Counted from the first letter of the stretch, positions 1 to 11,479 are shown. The stretch: DNA of 64,000 nucleotides from Termitomyces sp. T153 (GCA_018296165.2 JACKQL020000018.1:124001-188000), one strand, 5' to 3'. Numbers and translations are program-made. Notes: generated from the letters alone by a model not told the origin.

Positions 1-30
1 TGATGAAAAAGGATCGGGTGCGGGCATCGG

Positions 31-180
31 AATACCTCAGTCGTTATACAACCGACTGAGGTGAGCCCAGGCCTTCGCACTTATATCCACAGCGCTGATT
101 ATATACCTAGTATCATTGTCAACAGGTATATAGAAAATATAGTCGTTATACAACCGACTGAGTATCATTGTCAACAAATA
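31..180. repeat. Copia LTR remnant with perfect hairpin
   Basis: A perfect 10-base stem (34-43 ACCTCAGTCG, 53-62 CGACTGAGGT) with a nine-base loop opens this stretch. Part of it (TCGTTATACAACCGACTGAG) recurs at about 143-162, followed by a repeated ATTGTCAACA. The same CCTCAG/CTGAGG hairpin sits in every recognisable copia LTR in the window (2051, 6905, 31904), so I read this as a remnant of a related LTR. No coding sequence or target duplication was seen. Confidence 0.5.
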
Positions 181-185
181 AGTTT

Positions 186-613
186 CATCATGATTTCACA
201 TACCGGAAAAACTCGTGCGGACCTCAGTAATCTACATCTGTAAAACCCCATCCTTTCTTGCCACCATTGTCCCTCTTTCGCTTGTCGATTCTCTTGCATA
301 GTCTTTTCTTATCTGCACAATGAGACCTGTCGTTTTCTGCGACTGGCTCGTCGAACAAAATTTGGTGTAATGCACTGACATCTGACTCTTTGATATCAAA
401 GAGGTTCGTTCCTCAATTGCGTGCCAACTCTTACCAGGAATGTTGTTTTGCATTATTTCCTTGAACCCATTAAGTCTGGTCTCGCTTGTTACGGTTGGTT
501 TGGGGTCGTGCGACATGCTTAAGTGCACAATTCCAGAAGAATTCGATGGAATCCCAACCTGTGAGGAAGTAGTAGTCCAGATAAACATCGACTGCACTGG
601 GGCCGGTGGGTGA
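186..613 (+). repeat. Inverted-duplication arm 1 with small ORF
   Basis: Bases 186-290 and about 505-600 match the reverse complement of 34093-34195 and 33631-33722. The last 40 bases of the second block are nearly identical, and the intervening DNA has diverged. An ORF on the plus strand at 440-613 (57 codons) starts with a hydrophobic, signal-like stretch and ends in a conserved EVVVQINIDCTG peptide that the other arm also encodes, there in a longer reading frame. I do not recognise the family. The bases just before the stop (GGTGGGTGAAG) could instead be a 5' splice site, so the ORF may be one exon of a split gene. CpG content is normal here. Confidence 0.45.
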
Positions 614-1894
614 AGAGTTCCTTGTCAGAACCCCAGCGGTGCGTACCTGAACTAACAAGAAACATTAGCATGTGTCGATACAGGCAATTGGCAACCAGGG
701 ACACTCACATTCCCCCTGCCATCGTCCTTCGCATCTGGTAAAAGCAAAACGACACAATCGTGCAGCACATGAACCTCTTTTCGAGGTACAGGAGAAGATT
801 ACATCAACAGCAAGTTCAATTTTCTCGTAGATGAAAGGCAAGTCTTCTCTCACATAGTACGACAGGCCTTCAATGAGCTGGTTAACATTTTCTTCACGCT
901 CAATCAGGTAGGTTGACCAGTGCGAAGAGGCCTCGGGTTCGACGGGATGAAACTCAGCTTTGGATTTTTTGCATGGATCAGAGGAGTTCGTGCTTTCATT
1001 CTGAACGATTTGTGGTCTCTAAGGGTTTCTGGCAGGTCCGAATGAACAAGGAGCATCAGGACTGGACGGCGAGAAGGTATGAACCATTATGCCTCTTTGG
1101 AATATTAAGAGTAAGTTGAAAGTTTACCAAATTTTCCGTTGTGAATGCTGAAGAAGCTCTCCAAATGACTTGGAAATCACTCCATCTGTCGAGGCCAAGA
1201 CCTGAAGAAAACAAGACATCTCGCTAAATCGAACGAATCCAGAATGGTATAGACACACCCAGTGGTGAAGCGGAGGATCTTGTTTTTGATGCTCCGTGCA
1301 ATTGAAAGCTGCAGGAATTCACATAAGCAAAGCAACTGATTACGATATAGTTCCTTCATTTTAGGTCACAAGCATGCGAAACATTTTTTGTACCGTCATT
1401 GAATCCAAGAAGACAAAGCTTCCCTTTGTCAAAGTTTGTAGATGTTGCATGGTTTGCTATTCTCTCTGAATTGAGTCCATTCTGCGTTGGTAAGACGAAG
1501 AATTGAGAGAGGTCGAAAATCAGGTATGCCAAGTCTGAGAATGAAAGTGCTAGTACTACAGTTGAGAAACATCGTTGTAAATTGACTTTACGACGGGAGT
1601 ATGGTAACGGTAACAGGGGAAGGAAGGCGTTTTTCGATGCATTGATAAGATTAGATTGGCAAAGTCTGACAAATTCTTTCAAATTTAGTGACTGCTTTGT
1701 ACATGTGGGCCTCTTGACATAACTGATGTCTCAAGCACCGAAGGTCAATCTGTCCCCACCGATCCAGTTGAGCCATACACCTTAAGCTCAAGCCCCGGGG
1801 AAGGCCGTTGAAGCATAATTTCTGTTGCTTGCTCATGAAAACCACGTATCATAAAGTACCATCTCGAAACCTTCAGAAAAGCTCAATTAATTTC
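614..1894. other. Host-like DNA without a recognisable gene
   Basis: CpG-retaining DNA with only short ORFs on both strands (for example minus 1177-1359 and 1356-1682, which read into each other in different frames). Composition resembles host intergenic or exon-intron sequence, but I recognise no domain and could not build a gene model. It ends at the AGAGT target duplication of Copia-1 (1895-1899). Confidence 0.4.
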
Positions 1895-1899
1895 AGAGT

Positions 1900-2275
1900 T
1901 GTAATAGTATATTCGAACAACTAGAATGAAAAGCAACAAACTCAGAGTGCGTTAAGACACATCTAATATAATATATTCACCTAGAATGAAAAGCAACAAA
2001 CTAGGTGTCGATAAGTATAATGTAAAAAGAATGTGTAAGTAGGTATGCTCACCTCAGAGTGCGTTAAGACACGTCTGAGGTGGGCAGTACGCAAACGAAG
2101 GGAATATATACAAAAATGATATGTTGTCGGGCGCGTACGGGTATTGTCAGGGTCGAGATAACGAGATCGGTGAAGAGAACAATAAAGGCATATCCAAAAA
2201 GGGTAAAGGGAAACATACTAAATTGGGATTGAGACCCGGCTTGTTTAGAAACGATTAGCGGAAGGTATTCCAACA
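1900..2275 (-). repeat. Copia-1 3' LTR (CpG-retaining)
   Basis: 376 bases, terminal TGTTGG...TTACA on the minus strand. It contains 17 CpG dinucleotides and the hairpin ACCTCAGA...TCTGAGGT at 2051-2081. Aligned with 6754-7129 it differs at those 17 CpGs and at only two other positions. Confidence 0.95.
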
Positions 2276-2282
2276 CTCCCCC

Positions 2283-5203
2283 TCAAGCCAGTCGAAGACC
2301 GAACTCGGTAGCAAAGTGTTTGACTTTAGCGGATGGAAGTGGTTTGGTGAGAGCGTCGGCAATCATGTCGTCGGTGGGGCAGTAAATAAGTTTGATGTGA
2401 CCTTCATTGATAGCGTAGCGAATAAAATGGTAACGAATGTCGATGTGTTTGGTGCGAGCATGATATTGATGATCCTTGGCAAGCGCGATAGCAGACTGAT
2501 TATCACCAAAAAGAGTAGTAGGGTTATTGACGTTGCCAAAGACTTCCCTGAGGAGGGATCAGATCCAAAGAGCCTCCTTTGTGGCGTGAGTCATGCCAAT
2601 ATACTCGCTCTCCGTGGTAGACAGAGATACAAGCTCTTGGCGCTTGCAGCTCCATAAAATCGCGCCACAATTGAGGATGAAAGCATACCCATTGACCGCA
2701 TGTCGGTCCTCAGCCATACTCCCATCCGCATCAGAATATCCAACCAACTCCTTCTTCTCTTCTCCTCCATATTCCAACCACAGTTCCTTCGTGCCCTTCA
2801 AATAATGGAAGACGGGTTTTACGGCCTCACAGTGAGGCATACCGGGATTCTTGGTGAAGCGGGAAAGTGTTGTGACCGCAAATGCGATGTCTGGACGAGT
2901 GCCGAGGCAAGCCCACATCAAGGATCCCACCGCCTCGTGGTAGGGAATATCACGCATCTGCGCAAATTCGGCAGTGGTGGCAGGTGACTGGGAGCTAGAG
3001 AGTCGAGTTTGAGTGTCCATTGGAATGGACAGGGGTTTTAGGTCCTCAAGGCCATAGCGACGAAGGATGGAATCAATGTACGAGCGTTGGGAGAGGGAAA
3101 TGGTGTGATGGTGGCGGTCACGCTTGATCTCGATGCCGAGCAGCCAGTGAATTTCTCCCAGGTCAGTGATCTTGACGTGTTGTTCCATGCCCCGTTTCAC
3201 CTCTTCAATAGTGGTGAGGTTTGTTGCCACAATGGTGCAGTCGTCAACATGGACTATGATAATCGTGAGTGTTGTTTTATCGCATCAGATGAAGACAGCC
3301 TGATTGACGTCGCATTGCTTAAAATTCAGGCCTGCAAGGATTTCTACAAGGCGTTGATACCATCATTGACCGCTCTGCTTCAGGCCATAGAGGGTTTTTA
3401 TAAGGCGGCAGACCTTGTTGGCTGAGTGAGGTGCATGATATCCAGGTGGTTGGCGCATGAAGACCACTTCGTTTGACTCGAGTTTGCCATTGAGGAAAGC
3501 GCTCTTCACATCAATCTGGTGAATCTCCATGTCAAACGTGGCGGCCATGGCCAGGACAGCTTGTATAGATGCAAGCTTGGCGACGGGGGCAAATGTGTTG
3601 AAATAATCAATGCCTGGGACTTGTGAGTAATCTTGTGCCATGAGACGCGCCTTATACTTAATGACATTTCCAGCCGCGTCTTTCTTCACCTTGAAGACCC
3701 ATTTCGAGCCAACAATGTTGACATCAGTAGGTTTGTCTACAAGCTCCCACGTCCCTGCCTTCCTCAATGATTCTGGCTCATCCTCGATTGCCTTTTCCCA
3801 CAGCTTCCAGTCTGGCCTCCTCTTTGCCTCTGCCACTGACCTTGGCTCCAATCCTTCTGCATCTGCTATCTCCGCAGCAAGTGCATATTCCTCAAGGAAT
3901 GAACCATCATCAATGAGCATCATCCAGTCCGCATCTACTTCACCTATCAACTCAGATGCTAACTCCCTCTTGACTGTAGGCTTGGGAAGTTGAACTCCTT
4001 TTGCAATGACAGGGTCGGAACTGCGATTGGAAGTCTTTCCTTGACCGCTGATTAGGTCTAAGACATGGTGACTTGGCTGGACAATGCGAGTTGATTGACA
4101 AGTAGGTGCATCAACAGGCTCAGGCTCTGTGGCAGCATTTGTGGGCTGAAGTGTCTTGGATGGGGTAGCATTGTTGGAAGGCAGGGTAGCATTGTTGGAA
4201 GGCAGTGCCGAGCATTCCTTGAGCTCCCAATCCTCCCCCTCAAGTTGTTCGGTGAGGCCTTCTCTGTTAAAGTAGACATTGCATTCAACAGTAACTGACT
4301 TGTTCTCAGGCCAATATACATGAGCACTGTTGCTACTATTGTCAATGCCAAGCCATTGGCCTTCAGAAATGTGTCCACCAAGCTTTGTCCCCTTCTCCAC
4401 ATGGACCCACACCTTCTCCCCAAATTCACAAACATCCCTCAAGTTTGGTTTCTTGCCTGTGGCTGCCTCATAGGGAGTAAGTCTGTCAGGTAGTGCTTTT
4501 GTTGACATTTGATTGTACAGCCATACAGCATGGCAAGCAGCCTTGCCCCATAGGGTCTTTGGTAGACCACTACTGTACAAGAGGGCACAAACCTTTTCAA
4601 GGATAGTGCAATTGAAATGTTCTGCTACACCATTGTGCTGGGGGGTGTCATGTACAGTGAGTTTCTGCCTGATCCCCTTTTCATTCAGAAATGCAATGAA
4701 CTCCTTCCCAGTGTATTCACCACCACAATCAGAGTGGAGAACCTTGATCTTGGCACTATGTTGGGTGTTGGTATGGGCATGGAAGGTCTTGAAGGCATTA
4801 AGAATGTCACTTTCTAAGTGGAGGAAGTTCAGGTGACCAAGGCAGGTTTTGTTGTCAATGAAGCTGACATAATATTGACAACCAGTGATTGTCTGGACAG
4901 GAGCAGGCCCCCAGACATTGCTATGAACCTCCTCGGCAAAGTCCTTGGCTTGTTCACCCTGGTGAATTTTTGCAACAGGCTTCTGTGTTGACTTTGCATA
5001 GACACAGGACTTGCAGAAGAAATCTTTCCCAGCAGATGAATCAAGATGGACACCTGTAACAAAGCCTTTTGCAATGAGCTTCCAGGCAACCTCAGGTGAG
5101 ATGTGCCCCATTTGGCAGTGAAGTTGCTCAAGGGTGACAATCTCCTTGGCAGCCAAAGCTTGGCTAGGACAATGTCACAGATGATACAGTCCACCATCAT
5201 CCT
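2283..5203 (-). pseudogene. pol: Copia-1 pol: integrase, reverse transcriptase, RNase H
   Basis: The frame runs from about 5203 down to a stop at 2283. Seen in order: the integrase zinc site (LHCQMGH ... CKSC) near 5120-5010; a core beginning HSNVWGP where copia integrases have HSDVWGP; HSDCGGEY; PQHNGVAEHFN; reverse transcriptase with DVKSAFLNG, KTLYGLKQSG and VHVDD (Asp-Asp codons at 3240-3245); and RNase H with SDADGS, LSTTESEY and a TKHIDIRYHF tail. In-frame TGA codons at 3363, 3285 and 2559 each stand where Arg (CGA) is expected. The changed first catalytic Asp of integrase (GAT to AAT after AGC) is also what CpG decay would give. The enzyme cannot be active as encoded. Confidence 0.93.
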
Positions 5204-6699
5204 TCAAGACCTCTCCAACCATGGCACCATCTTTCCCCTTGATGATGCACTTCCCTTGCCAAATGTGACTTCAAAGCCAGCATCATCAAGTTTACCAACT
5301 GATACAAGCATATATCCAACATCCAGAGAGTAGAAAACTTTGGTGAGGTGGAGATTGGAGAGGGCCATGTTACAGGGTACATCAATGATGAGTTCACCCT
5401 TTGCTGTGGTGCTGAATGGTTTGTTGTTTGCAGCACGTAAGGGTTTTGGGCCAATAGAGATGAGCTCAATAAAATCATCATGGTAAGGGGAGATATGAGA
5501 GGTACATCCAGAGTCAAATAGTTCAACATGATGAGGGCTTGATGGATCATGGCTTGTGACTCTGAACACATCAGGGATTGACTTCCCATTGATTGGCATG
5601 CCATTCAAGGACAATGAGCCCAGACCAGCTGTGACATGGCTCCAATCCTTGTCAACTTTGGCATCAGTCACTTTGTCCTCATCAACTTCAGAGAACCACT
5701 TGTCATCCATCACAACAGCATTGGCACAGCCTCCATATAACTCATTGGTGTTTGAGATGTTAAAACCAGACTCACTACAGAGATCAGGCAGGGAATCAAG
5801 ATCAGATCCTTCCCAAACAGCAAATGCAAACTTGTCATCACTAGATGAAGATTCCACAGCATTTGCAGAGCCGCCAGGCTTTGGCTTTGCACTCCCAGAG
5901 TCTTTCTTCTGATTTTTTCACTTGTTTTGCTTGTGGCCAACTCCCCCACACTTCCAGCAGGTAGGCCCTTTCTTTGATCCCTTCTCTGCACCAGAAGTGA
6001 CCACAATTGCCTCATTCTTCTCAGGCTTCACAACTGTTTTGGCTGCAGTATGATGTTCACATTGCACATGCTGATGATCATACTCTTCAGATATTACAAT
6101 GATGAGTGTGTCAGAATCAATATTAGAGGAATCATGCATTGATGAGCTGAGAAGCTTGGTTGCTGTTAGGAGAGAGTTGGCATATGTGGCAAGGGATGGG
6201 GGAAGAGAGCCAATAATTGTCAAATGGTAGTCCTTGTCATTTATGTCCAATCCCACTGAAGCAAGCTCTTCCTTTTTTACTTGCAGACTGTCAAGGAAGG
6301 CACAAACATCACCCTTATCAGGGCACCTCATTCCAAGGAACTCAGTACAGAGCTGGGTCTGGGTAAATGTGCCCTTTTGGGTGTATTCCTTGGTGAGTGC
6401 AGCCCAGGCCTCTGCAACAGTCTTGTGACAATGAAGTTTCATAACAGCCAAATCAGGATCCTCTGAAGAAGGAGATTTTAGGCAGATGATCCAGCTTTGT
6501 CCCAGTCTGTGACACCAGTAGCCTTGTCATCAGGAGATGGAGATGGGTGAGGCTCTGAGCCATCAAAATGAGACCACTTCCCCTTGGACTTAATGGCTGT
6601 GGAGAAGCATATGTCAAAGATGCCCCAGTTGACCCCATCAGGCAGCAGTCTAGGGACATCAGAGGGAAGAGAGTCGGTGGTAACAGCAGTGATGGACAT
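5204..6699 (-). pseudogene. gag: Copia-1 gag and protease
   Basis: Gag is read from the ATG near 6699 (MSITAVTTD), just inside the 5' LTR. It shifts frame between about 6478 and 6451, where part of the N-terminal domain seems to be missing, then reads down to a zinc knuckle CWKCGGVGHKQNK. The last Cys codon of that knuckle (CX2CX4HX4C) reads TGA at 5918. The same frame reopens into the aspartic protease with the active-site motif FDSGCTSHIS near 5520-5490. Near 5247 one base appears to be missing, which shifts protease out of the integrase frame. CpG is almost absent in this half. Confidence 0.9.
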
Positions 6700-6753
6700 A
6701 GTGGGATTGGTATTGCAGCTCACAGTGTAAATGGAAAGGAGGGCCCAATAACC

Positions 6754-7129
6754 TGTAATAGTATATTTGAACAACTAGAATGAAAATCAACAAACTCAGA
6801 GTGCATTAAGACACATCTAATATAATATATTCACCTAGAATGAAAAGCAACAAACTAGGTGTCAATAAGTATAATGTAAAAAGAATGTGTAAGTAGGTGT
6901 GCTCACCTCAGAGTGCATTAAGACACATCTGAGGTGGGCAGTATGCAAACAAAGGGAATATATACAAAAATGATATGTTGTTGGGTGTGTATGGGTATTG
7001 TCAGGGTTGAGATAATGAGATTGGTGAAGAGAACAATAAAGGCATATCCAAAAAGGGTAAAGGGAAACATACTAAATTGGGATTGAGACCCAGCTTGTTT
7101 AGAAACAATTAGCAGAAGGTATTCCAACA
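6754..7129 (-). repeat. Copia-1 5' LTR (no CpG left)
   Basis: 376 bases, same termini as 1900-2275. Every CpG of that copy is TpG or CpA here. The internal hairpin (6905-6912 with 6928-6935) is kept. The target duplication AGAGT follows directly at 7130-7134. Confidence 0.95.
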
Positions 7130-7246
7130 AGAGTTATGATGTGTGACTCCATGCTTACTATTTGGCCACTAAATCCATTAGTTCTCAAGGTGTCCATCCA
7201 TTGTCACAGCATGTGCTAGTCACTCAAACTGCAACAGCCTTGTTTC

Positions 7247-7722
7247 ATTGTTAGTGCTGTCTATCCTCACCAGGATCCATGTTTGTCTTGTCTCAACTCC
7301 TCACTAAAAATCCATCCAGCAATCTGCACTCTCTCTCTTTCTGCTGACAACTCCTACCTTTCCTACCCTTTCCCTGTCCTCTCTCTCATGCCTCTGCCCT
7401 CCTCCATGCCTCTACTCCCCCACAACATCCTCCTCTTTTCCACATGCTCCCTAACAACCAACCATGCCCCATGCACCCACAAATCTCTTTCCTCTCCCTC
7501 AACTCCACCAATACCCTTGTGGCCATGTCCTCTGACAAAGGCATCATCATATGCATCTGGAGCCTCCTCAGTGCAGAGAAGCTCTATCAGTTCTGGCATG
7601 GCATGCCCAAGTCCAGGATTTACTCAATGAGTTTTAATGTTGTGGGGGCATTGTTGGTGTTTATCTTGGTGCATGATGTGCATATTTTCAAGTTGGGAGG
7701 TAGAGGGTGGCCAGGCATGTGG
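7247..7722 (+). pseudogene. Atg18/PROPPIN-like WD-repeat fragment
   Basis: Two overlapping reading frames, joined by a frameshift near 7490, give a fragment that reads like an Atg18/WIPI-family beta-propeller: SPNPSAI-like IHPAICTLSLSADNSYLSYP, then SSDKGIIICIWSLLSAEKLYQF, RIYSMSFNVVG and VHIFKLGG. These proteins bind phosphoinositides through an L/FRRG motif in autophagy; here that position (7591-7605) reads FWHGM. Each change fits a CpG transition from FRRGT (CGG to TGG, CGT to CAT, ACG to ATG). Start, end and the other blades are missing, and the region has almost no CpG. I infer a dead, duplicated piece of a host gene. Naming the exact paralogue (Atg18 or Hsv2) is not possible. Confidence 0.72.
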
Positions 7723-8033
7723 TTGCAGCCATGGCAGTGATGGGGATGGTGTCAGAGTCATTGGTGGCACAGCTGCCTGCAAGCCCACCAAGAGTTGGTC
7801 AACAGCAGAGATAGCTCACAAGGCCCAGATACTGGATATGTTGCCTTTGTAGAAAAGAATCACACATCCAGTGTCTCATGCACTTGTGCAGTTCAACACT
7901 CTGGTGCAAATTCCTTCAAATGACTAAATCCATCACACAGTCAATGGGCAGATACCTCCCCAATACACTCATGCAGTTTTGGGAGCCCTCCTGCAATCTT
8001 GCATTCTTGAGACTTCCCACTAGCAGTGCTTAG
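7723..8033. other. CpG-poor spacer, nothing recognised
   Basis: Possible continuation of the Atg18-like fragment, but no further WD-repeat motif was visible. No repeat boundary or RNA gene was seen before the solo LTR that starts at 8034. Confidence 0.3.
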
Positions 8034-8898
8034 TGATACACTGGCCTCAAAACTGAGGACTGGTGAAAGTGCTGAAATTGCAAGGAAGTCTATTCCATAT
8101 ACCAAAGAGGCTGAAAACCATAAGCCAGAAACATCAAAAACTGTAGATGAGAAAAGACCTACTTTGAAAAACTAAGTACTACCACCCACATGACACTAAG
8201 GATGAGTAAACCAAAGCAGATATGTCAGATCACAGTGATCAAAAAGGATCATGTGATGACAAAAAGCCAAGTCCCTGGCAGTTTGCATAGGCTGAGATGG
8301 CAATATTGGATCATGATCTGAGATCAGCCATCAAAGCCAGCAAGCCTCTGCACAATTCCCTTGATGTGTTCCACTAATCCACATCCCAGAAACAATGAAT
8401 ATTTAAGTTTGCAAAAATACTATCAAGTCCCACCAAAATGACTAACTAGAAGTGACAGATGGAAAAAGCCAAAACTTAGGCTGGGACAAGTGCCAAGGAT
8501 AGCCCCAGGAGGCCAGCATATAACATACCTGACTAGCTACAAAAACATGCAGATAGCATGTTGGCCCATGTGCCAACAATGGACTATAGAAGAAGGAGGA
8601 TTTCAAAGGAAAAGGACAAGCAATTACTTGCCATGGCTTGGCCATTCCCAGGGAGCAGGTTGCTTAGGCTTATGAGCAAATAGTTGTTTTGGGTTTTAGT
8701 TTTAAATATTACTTTCTGAACCTATTCAATAGTGTGAGAACCATCTCAACCTTGCAAATAAATCATATTAAAAATATATAATATATTACTGCTATTCTAT
8801 GTGAAGTTGTGTGTAACTGAGCCTCCAAACAACTTTGAAAAGAAAGTTTTGATCTGTTGATCTAATCATTGATGGCATCAAACATGCATTTCACATCA
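8034..8898. repeat. Solo LTR, family S, copy 1
   Basis: 865 bases bounded by TGATA...CATCA and flanked by a perfect 4-base duplication TTAG (8030-8033 and 8899-8902). It is homologous along its length to 9286-10168: shared TGAAA and CCAAAAACTGTAG blocks, TTAGGCTTATGAG, AGTTGTTTTGGGTTT, ACCATCTCAA.CTTGCAAATAAA and GCCTCCAAAC. The CTTGCAAATAAA block suggests the polyadenylation zone and so plus orientation. No coding sequence. Confidence 0.7.
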
Positions 8899-9285
8899 TT
8901 AGTAGGTCCATGCTTGCATGCTTCCTGTGTTCTTAATCTTGATCTTCTTCTTTCTCACCTCTGTGCTCACCCCCTGGCTGTCACAGAACAACACTCCACA
9001 TAATGGTCATCTCATTGGATGGATATTTCTACTCCTACAATATCAATCTTGAACATGGAGGTGAATGTCAGCTCATCAAGCAGTATAGGTGCCTCACTTG
9101 TGTTTTCCTTCCCTCCTTTGCACACCTACCCATTTGAACCCTGAAACTGACTCTTCTCTCCTTCTTGGCTGTGTGTGTAGCCTGCTCAATCCAGCAGATA
9201 TGGAGGGTGTGGGAACTGAGTGAGTGCATGGAGCAGGTGTGATTTTGATCCTGGTTCCAGCTTTTTTTTTTGAATGTACATACAT
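8899..9285. other. Spacer between solo LTRs
   Basis: CpG-poor DNA with no recognisable coding region; because each flanking LTR has its own target duplication, this is not the internal part of one element. A short A/T run (TTTTTTTTTT) lies at about 9262-9271. Confidence 0.35.
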
Positions 9286-10168
9286 TGATATGCCTGTCTC
9301 ATACTTTGAGACAGGATGAAATACTAGAAGTACCAAGGCCCAGATACCCAAAAGCTGAAAACTGTAAGCTTTGAAAAATGCCAAAAACTGTAGGTGTAGA
9401 GCACATACCTGGTAGAGAAGGCTGATGATCCAAACATGCACCACAACAATGCCAGCATGAAACAATAAGATCTGATGTTGAGAATCAAGCCTGATCATGC
9501 ATTGATTGATGATCAATGGCTATGCTTGGCAACCTGGCTAGAAATCTAACCAATGCCAAGAACAGCCATGGGTGTCTATTGCATGAATACTGCCCTATTC
9601 CCTTGATATCATCCCCATTTCTATGCCAGACCACCCAAACCCAAGGTGGCCACTATAACAAACCATGTGCAGTCTGCTAGGGAGAAGTTTGGGAAGGGAA
9701 AAGATCAAAGGAAAGGACATTGGACATAAAAAATGGAATAACACTGACTAAGCATGCCATCTTGTCCTGCCAACCAATAGGAAGGAAAAGCCAAGGAAAA
9801 CCATGCAGTACAGACCACAGGCATGTATGGAAGGCACCCTGGTCTGTGCATGTGCAACAAGCTATAAAAAAAGTGGGGGGGGAATTGGAGGAAAAGGCAG
9901 GCAACAACATACCATGCTCAGAGAACCCCAGAGAGTGGTTCTTTTAGGCTTATGAGTTCTTAGTTGTTTTGGGTTTGATTTATGACATTATTGGGCCCAT
10001 TCAATAGTACAAGACCATCTCAAGCTTGCAAATAAACCATTTAAATTATCTATATTATTATTGCATCTATGTGAGCTGGCATGTAAATAAGCCTCCAAAC
10101 ATCTGTGAAACAAGGTTTGATCCATTGATCTGATCAATTGACAGCATCAAAACTTACATTTTGCATCA
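9286..10168. repeat. Solo LTR, family S, copy 2
   Basis: 883 bases, TGATA...GCATCA, flanked by a perfect 4-base duplication ACAT (9282-9285 and 10169-10172). Near its start a hairpin CCTGTCTC...GAGACAGG corresponds to CTGGCCTC...GAGGACTGG in copy 1, so the fold is kept while the bases differ. Confidence 0.7.
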
Positions 10169-11249
10169 ACATACATACAGACACTTTTCTAATTGATATT
10201 GATATGACTTTTATGCTGAAATTCTGTGTACTTTGAAATCAAATGTCTGCCACACTACCACTCCCTGAAAAACTATAGATTATGTTGTATCCATCCATAG
10301 TTCCATAACATTTGCATCCTGCACATTGTTTGTCATCAGATGCATCAATGTTCATGTTCATCATCTTATCACCACACTTGCCTTACTTGATCATAGCATG
10401 GACAATGGGAAAGGAATTGCAGATACCCTCCAAGCAGAGGGAGTCAGGGTTGCAAATCTTGTATCTGAGACATATTTATTGACAATGAAAAATCAAGACA
10501 TCATTGTAGACAACTTACCCCATGCATTCATCTTGTAACTGGATTACAGATTGTCAATCTTAGGTTCACACAAGACAGAGATATCCCAAGTCATAGGATT
10601 ACCATACATAGTGCACCTGATCCTGACAAAGGGATGCATCATCCTGCATAATTACAGTAAAAATGTAATGCATCATCCTCTATAACTCAAATTAAGTATT
10701 GTACAGAAGTAATGCACCACTGTTAATGTGACATTTTGATAAATCACTGATGTATTAGTAATAGAAAAAAGAAATGCCTTACAGTAGGAATGATCCAATG
10801 ATCTATAGTGAGAATAGAAGCATACAATAACCAACAACATAACCAATACACCATAGTGATAGTTAGAGTACATTAACATTATAGATATATGTAGTGTACA
10901 TGTTATTGTCAAGGATTTCTGCCCAATGTACAAGAGTAGCAGTACATGCCATTTGTGAAACTTCATTGATTTAGACCAAAGCCTTTTAGTCAGAACACTT
11001 GCACACAACAACACTGATGCAGTGCACACCAGTTATGTGTATAATGTGTGGTGAAATGCATGGGTAACCCTGGGATAAATATACATCTATCCTGACCCTG
11101 ACCCAACCCAAACCAACTCCATTGAATGGAGTAGGGACTGGATAGGGTCATGAGCTGGGTATCATGAGTATCATGAGTAATGGATTGAGTACCAGGTATA
11201 TGACATGTGTGCAGTGAATTTTTGCACTTACAAGAGTCAACAAAGTCAC
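10169..11249. other. CpG-depleted intergenic DNA
   Basis: A/T-rich sequence with a few short ORFs (plus 10326-10538; minus 10673-11029) that match no family I recognise. No LTR termini or tandem repeats found. Confidence 0.35.
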
Positions 11250-11335
11250 AAGTCTGCCATGGGAACTGGACATCACTAATATCTCTATATCACAGGATAG
11301 ATGATCATGACCTACAGTAGATAAGTCCCTACTAT
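11250..11335 (+). repeat. Short direct repeat, CpG-decayed copy
   Basis: Matches 12010-12095 (shared GAACTGGACATCACTAAT and GATAGATGATCA). The copy here has ATCACAGG where the other has ATCCCGGA, consistent with CpG loss. In the second copy this block directly follows the duplicated DUF6534 5' end. Confidence 0.6.
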
Positions 11336-11445
11336 CAGTTTGATGTACAACAACTTTATTACTGTAGCTGACAGAATCAGTAAGTGATCAGTCTACATAA
11401 TGACATCAACATGTGCTTGATCTGGATGTACAGTAGATAGCGACT

Positions 11446-11479
11446 CACCCTCAGTTCAATGTACAATCAACTGAGGGTG
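11446..11479. repeat. Copia-type LTR hairpin remnant
   Basis: An 11-base perfect stem CACCCTCAGTT / AACTGAGGGTG with loop between 11457 and 11468, matching the position-specific hairpin of the copia LTRs in this window. No full LTR ends could be placed. The switch from CpG-poor to CpG-normal DNA happens here (first CpG at about 11440). Confidence 0.5.

Larger units (their letters stand above)
1900..7129 (-). mobile_element. Copia-1: complete Ty1/copia retrotransposon
   Basis: A full-length element of 5230 bases on the minus strand, flanked by a perfect 5-base target duplication AGAGT (1895-1899 and 7130-7134). The LTRs (376 bases each) begin TGTTGGAATA and end in TTACA on the coding strand. 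The 3' LTR is preceded by a purine tract (GAGGGGGAG, complement of 2276-2284). The 5' LTR is followed by GGTTATTGGGCC, the primer-site position; Copia-3 has GGTTATAGGCC there and Copia-4 GGTTATGAA. Gene order gag, protease, integrase, reverse transcriptase, RNase H is the copia order. Coding is broken by two frame changes and four in-frame TGA codons. The half from 1900 to about 4.2 kb keeps CpG and the rest has almost none. Confidence 0.95.

Noticed and set aside
2316..2657. 113-codon plus-strand ORF
   Set aside because: It is the antisense of Copia-1 RNase H, whose motifs read cleanly on the minus strand.
1895..7134. Repeat-induced point mutation acting on duplicated copies as the cause of CpG loss
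   Set aside because: The two LTRs of one element are affected all-or-nothing according to position; a repeat-sensing process should mutate both. Not excluded for other parts of the window.
9094..9516. 140-codon minus-strand ORF
   Set aside because: It overlaps a solo LTR boundary and shows no domain; likely chance in CpG-poor DNA.
8034..10168. A single LTR element bounded by the two family S copies
   Set aside because: Each copy has its own 4-base target duplication and the 387-base interval has no coding content.
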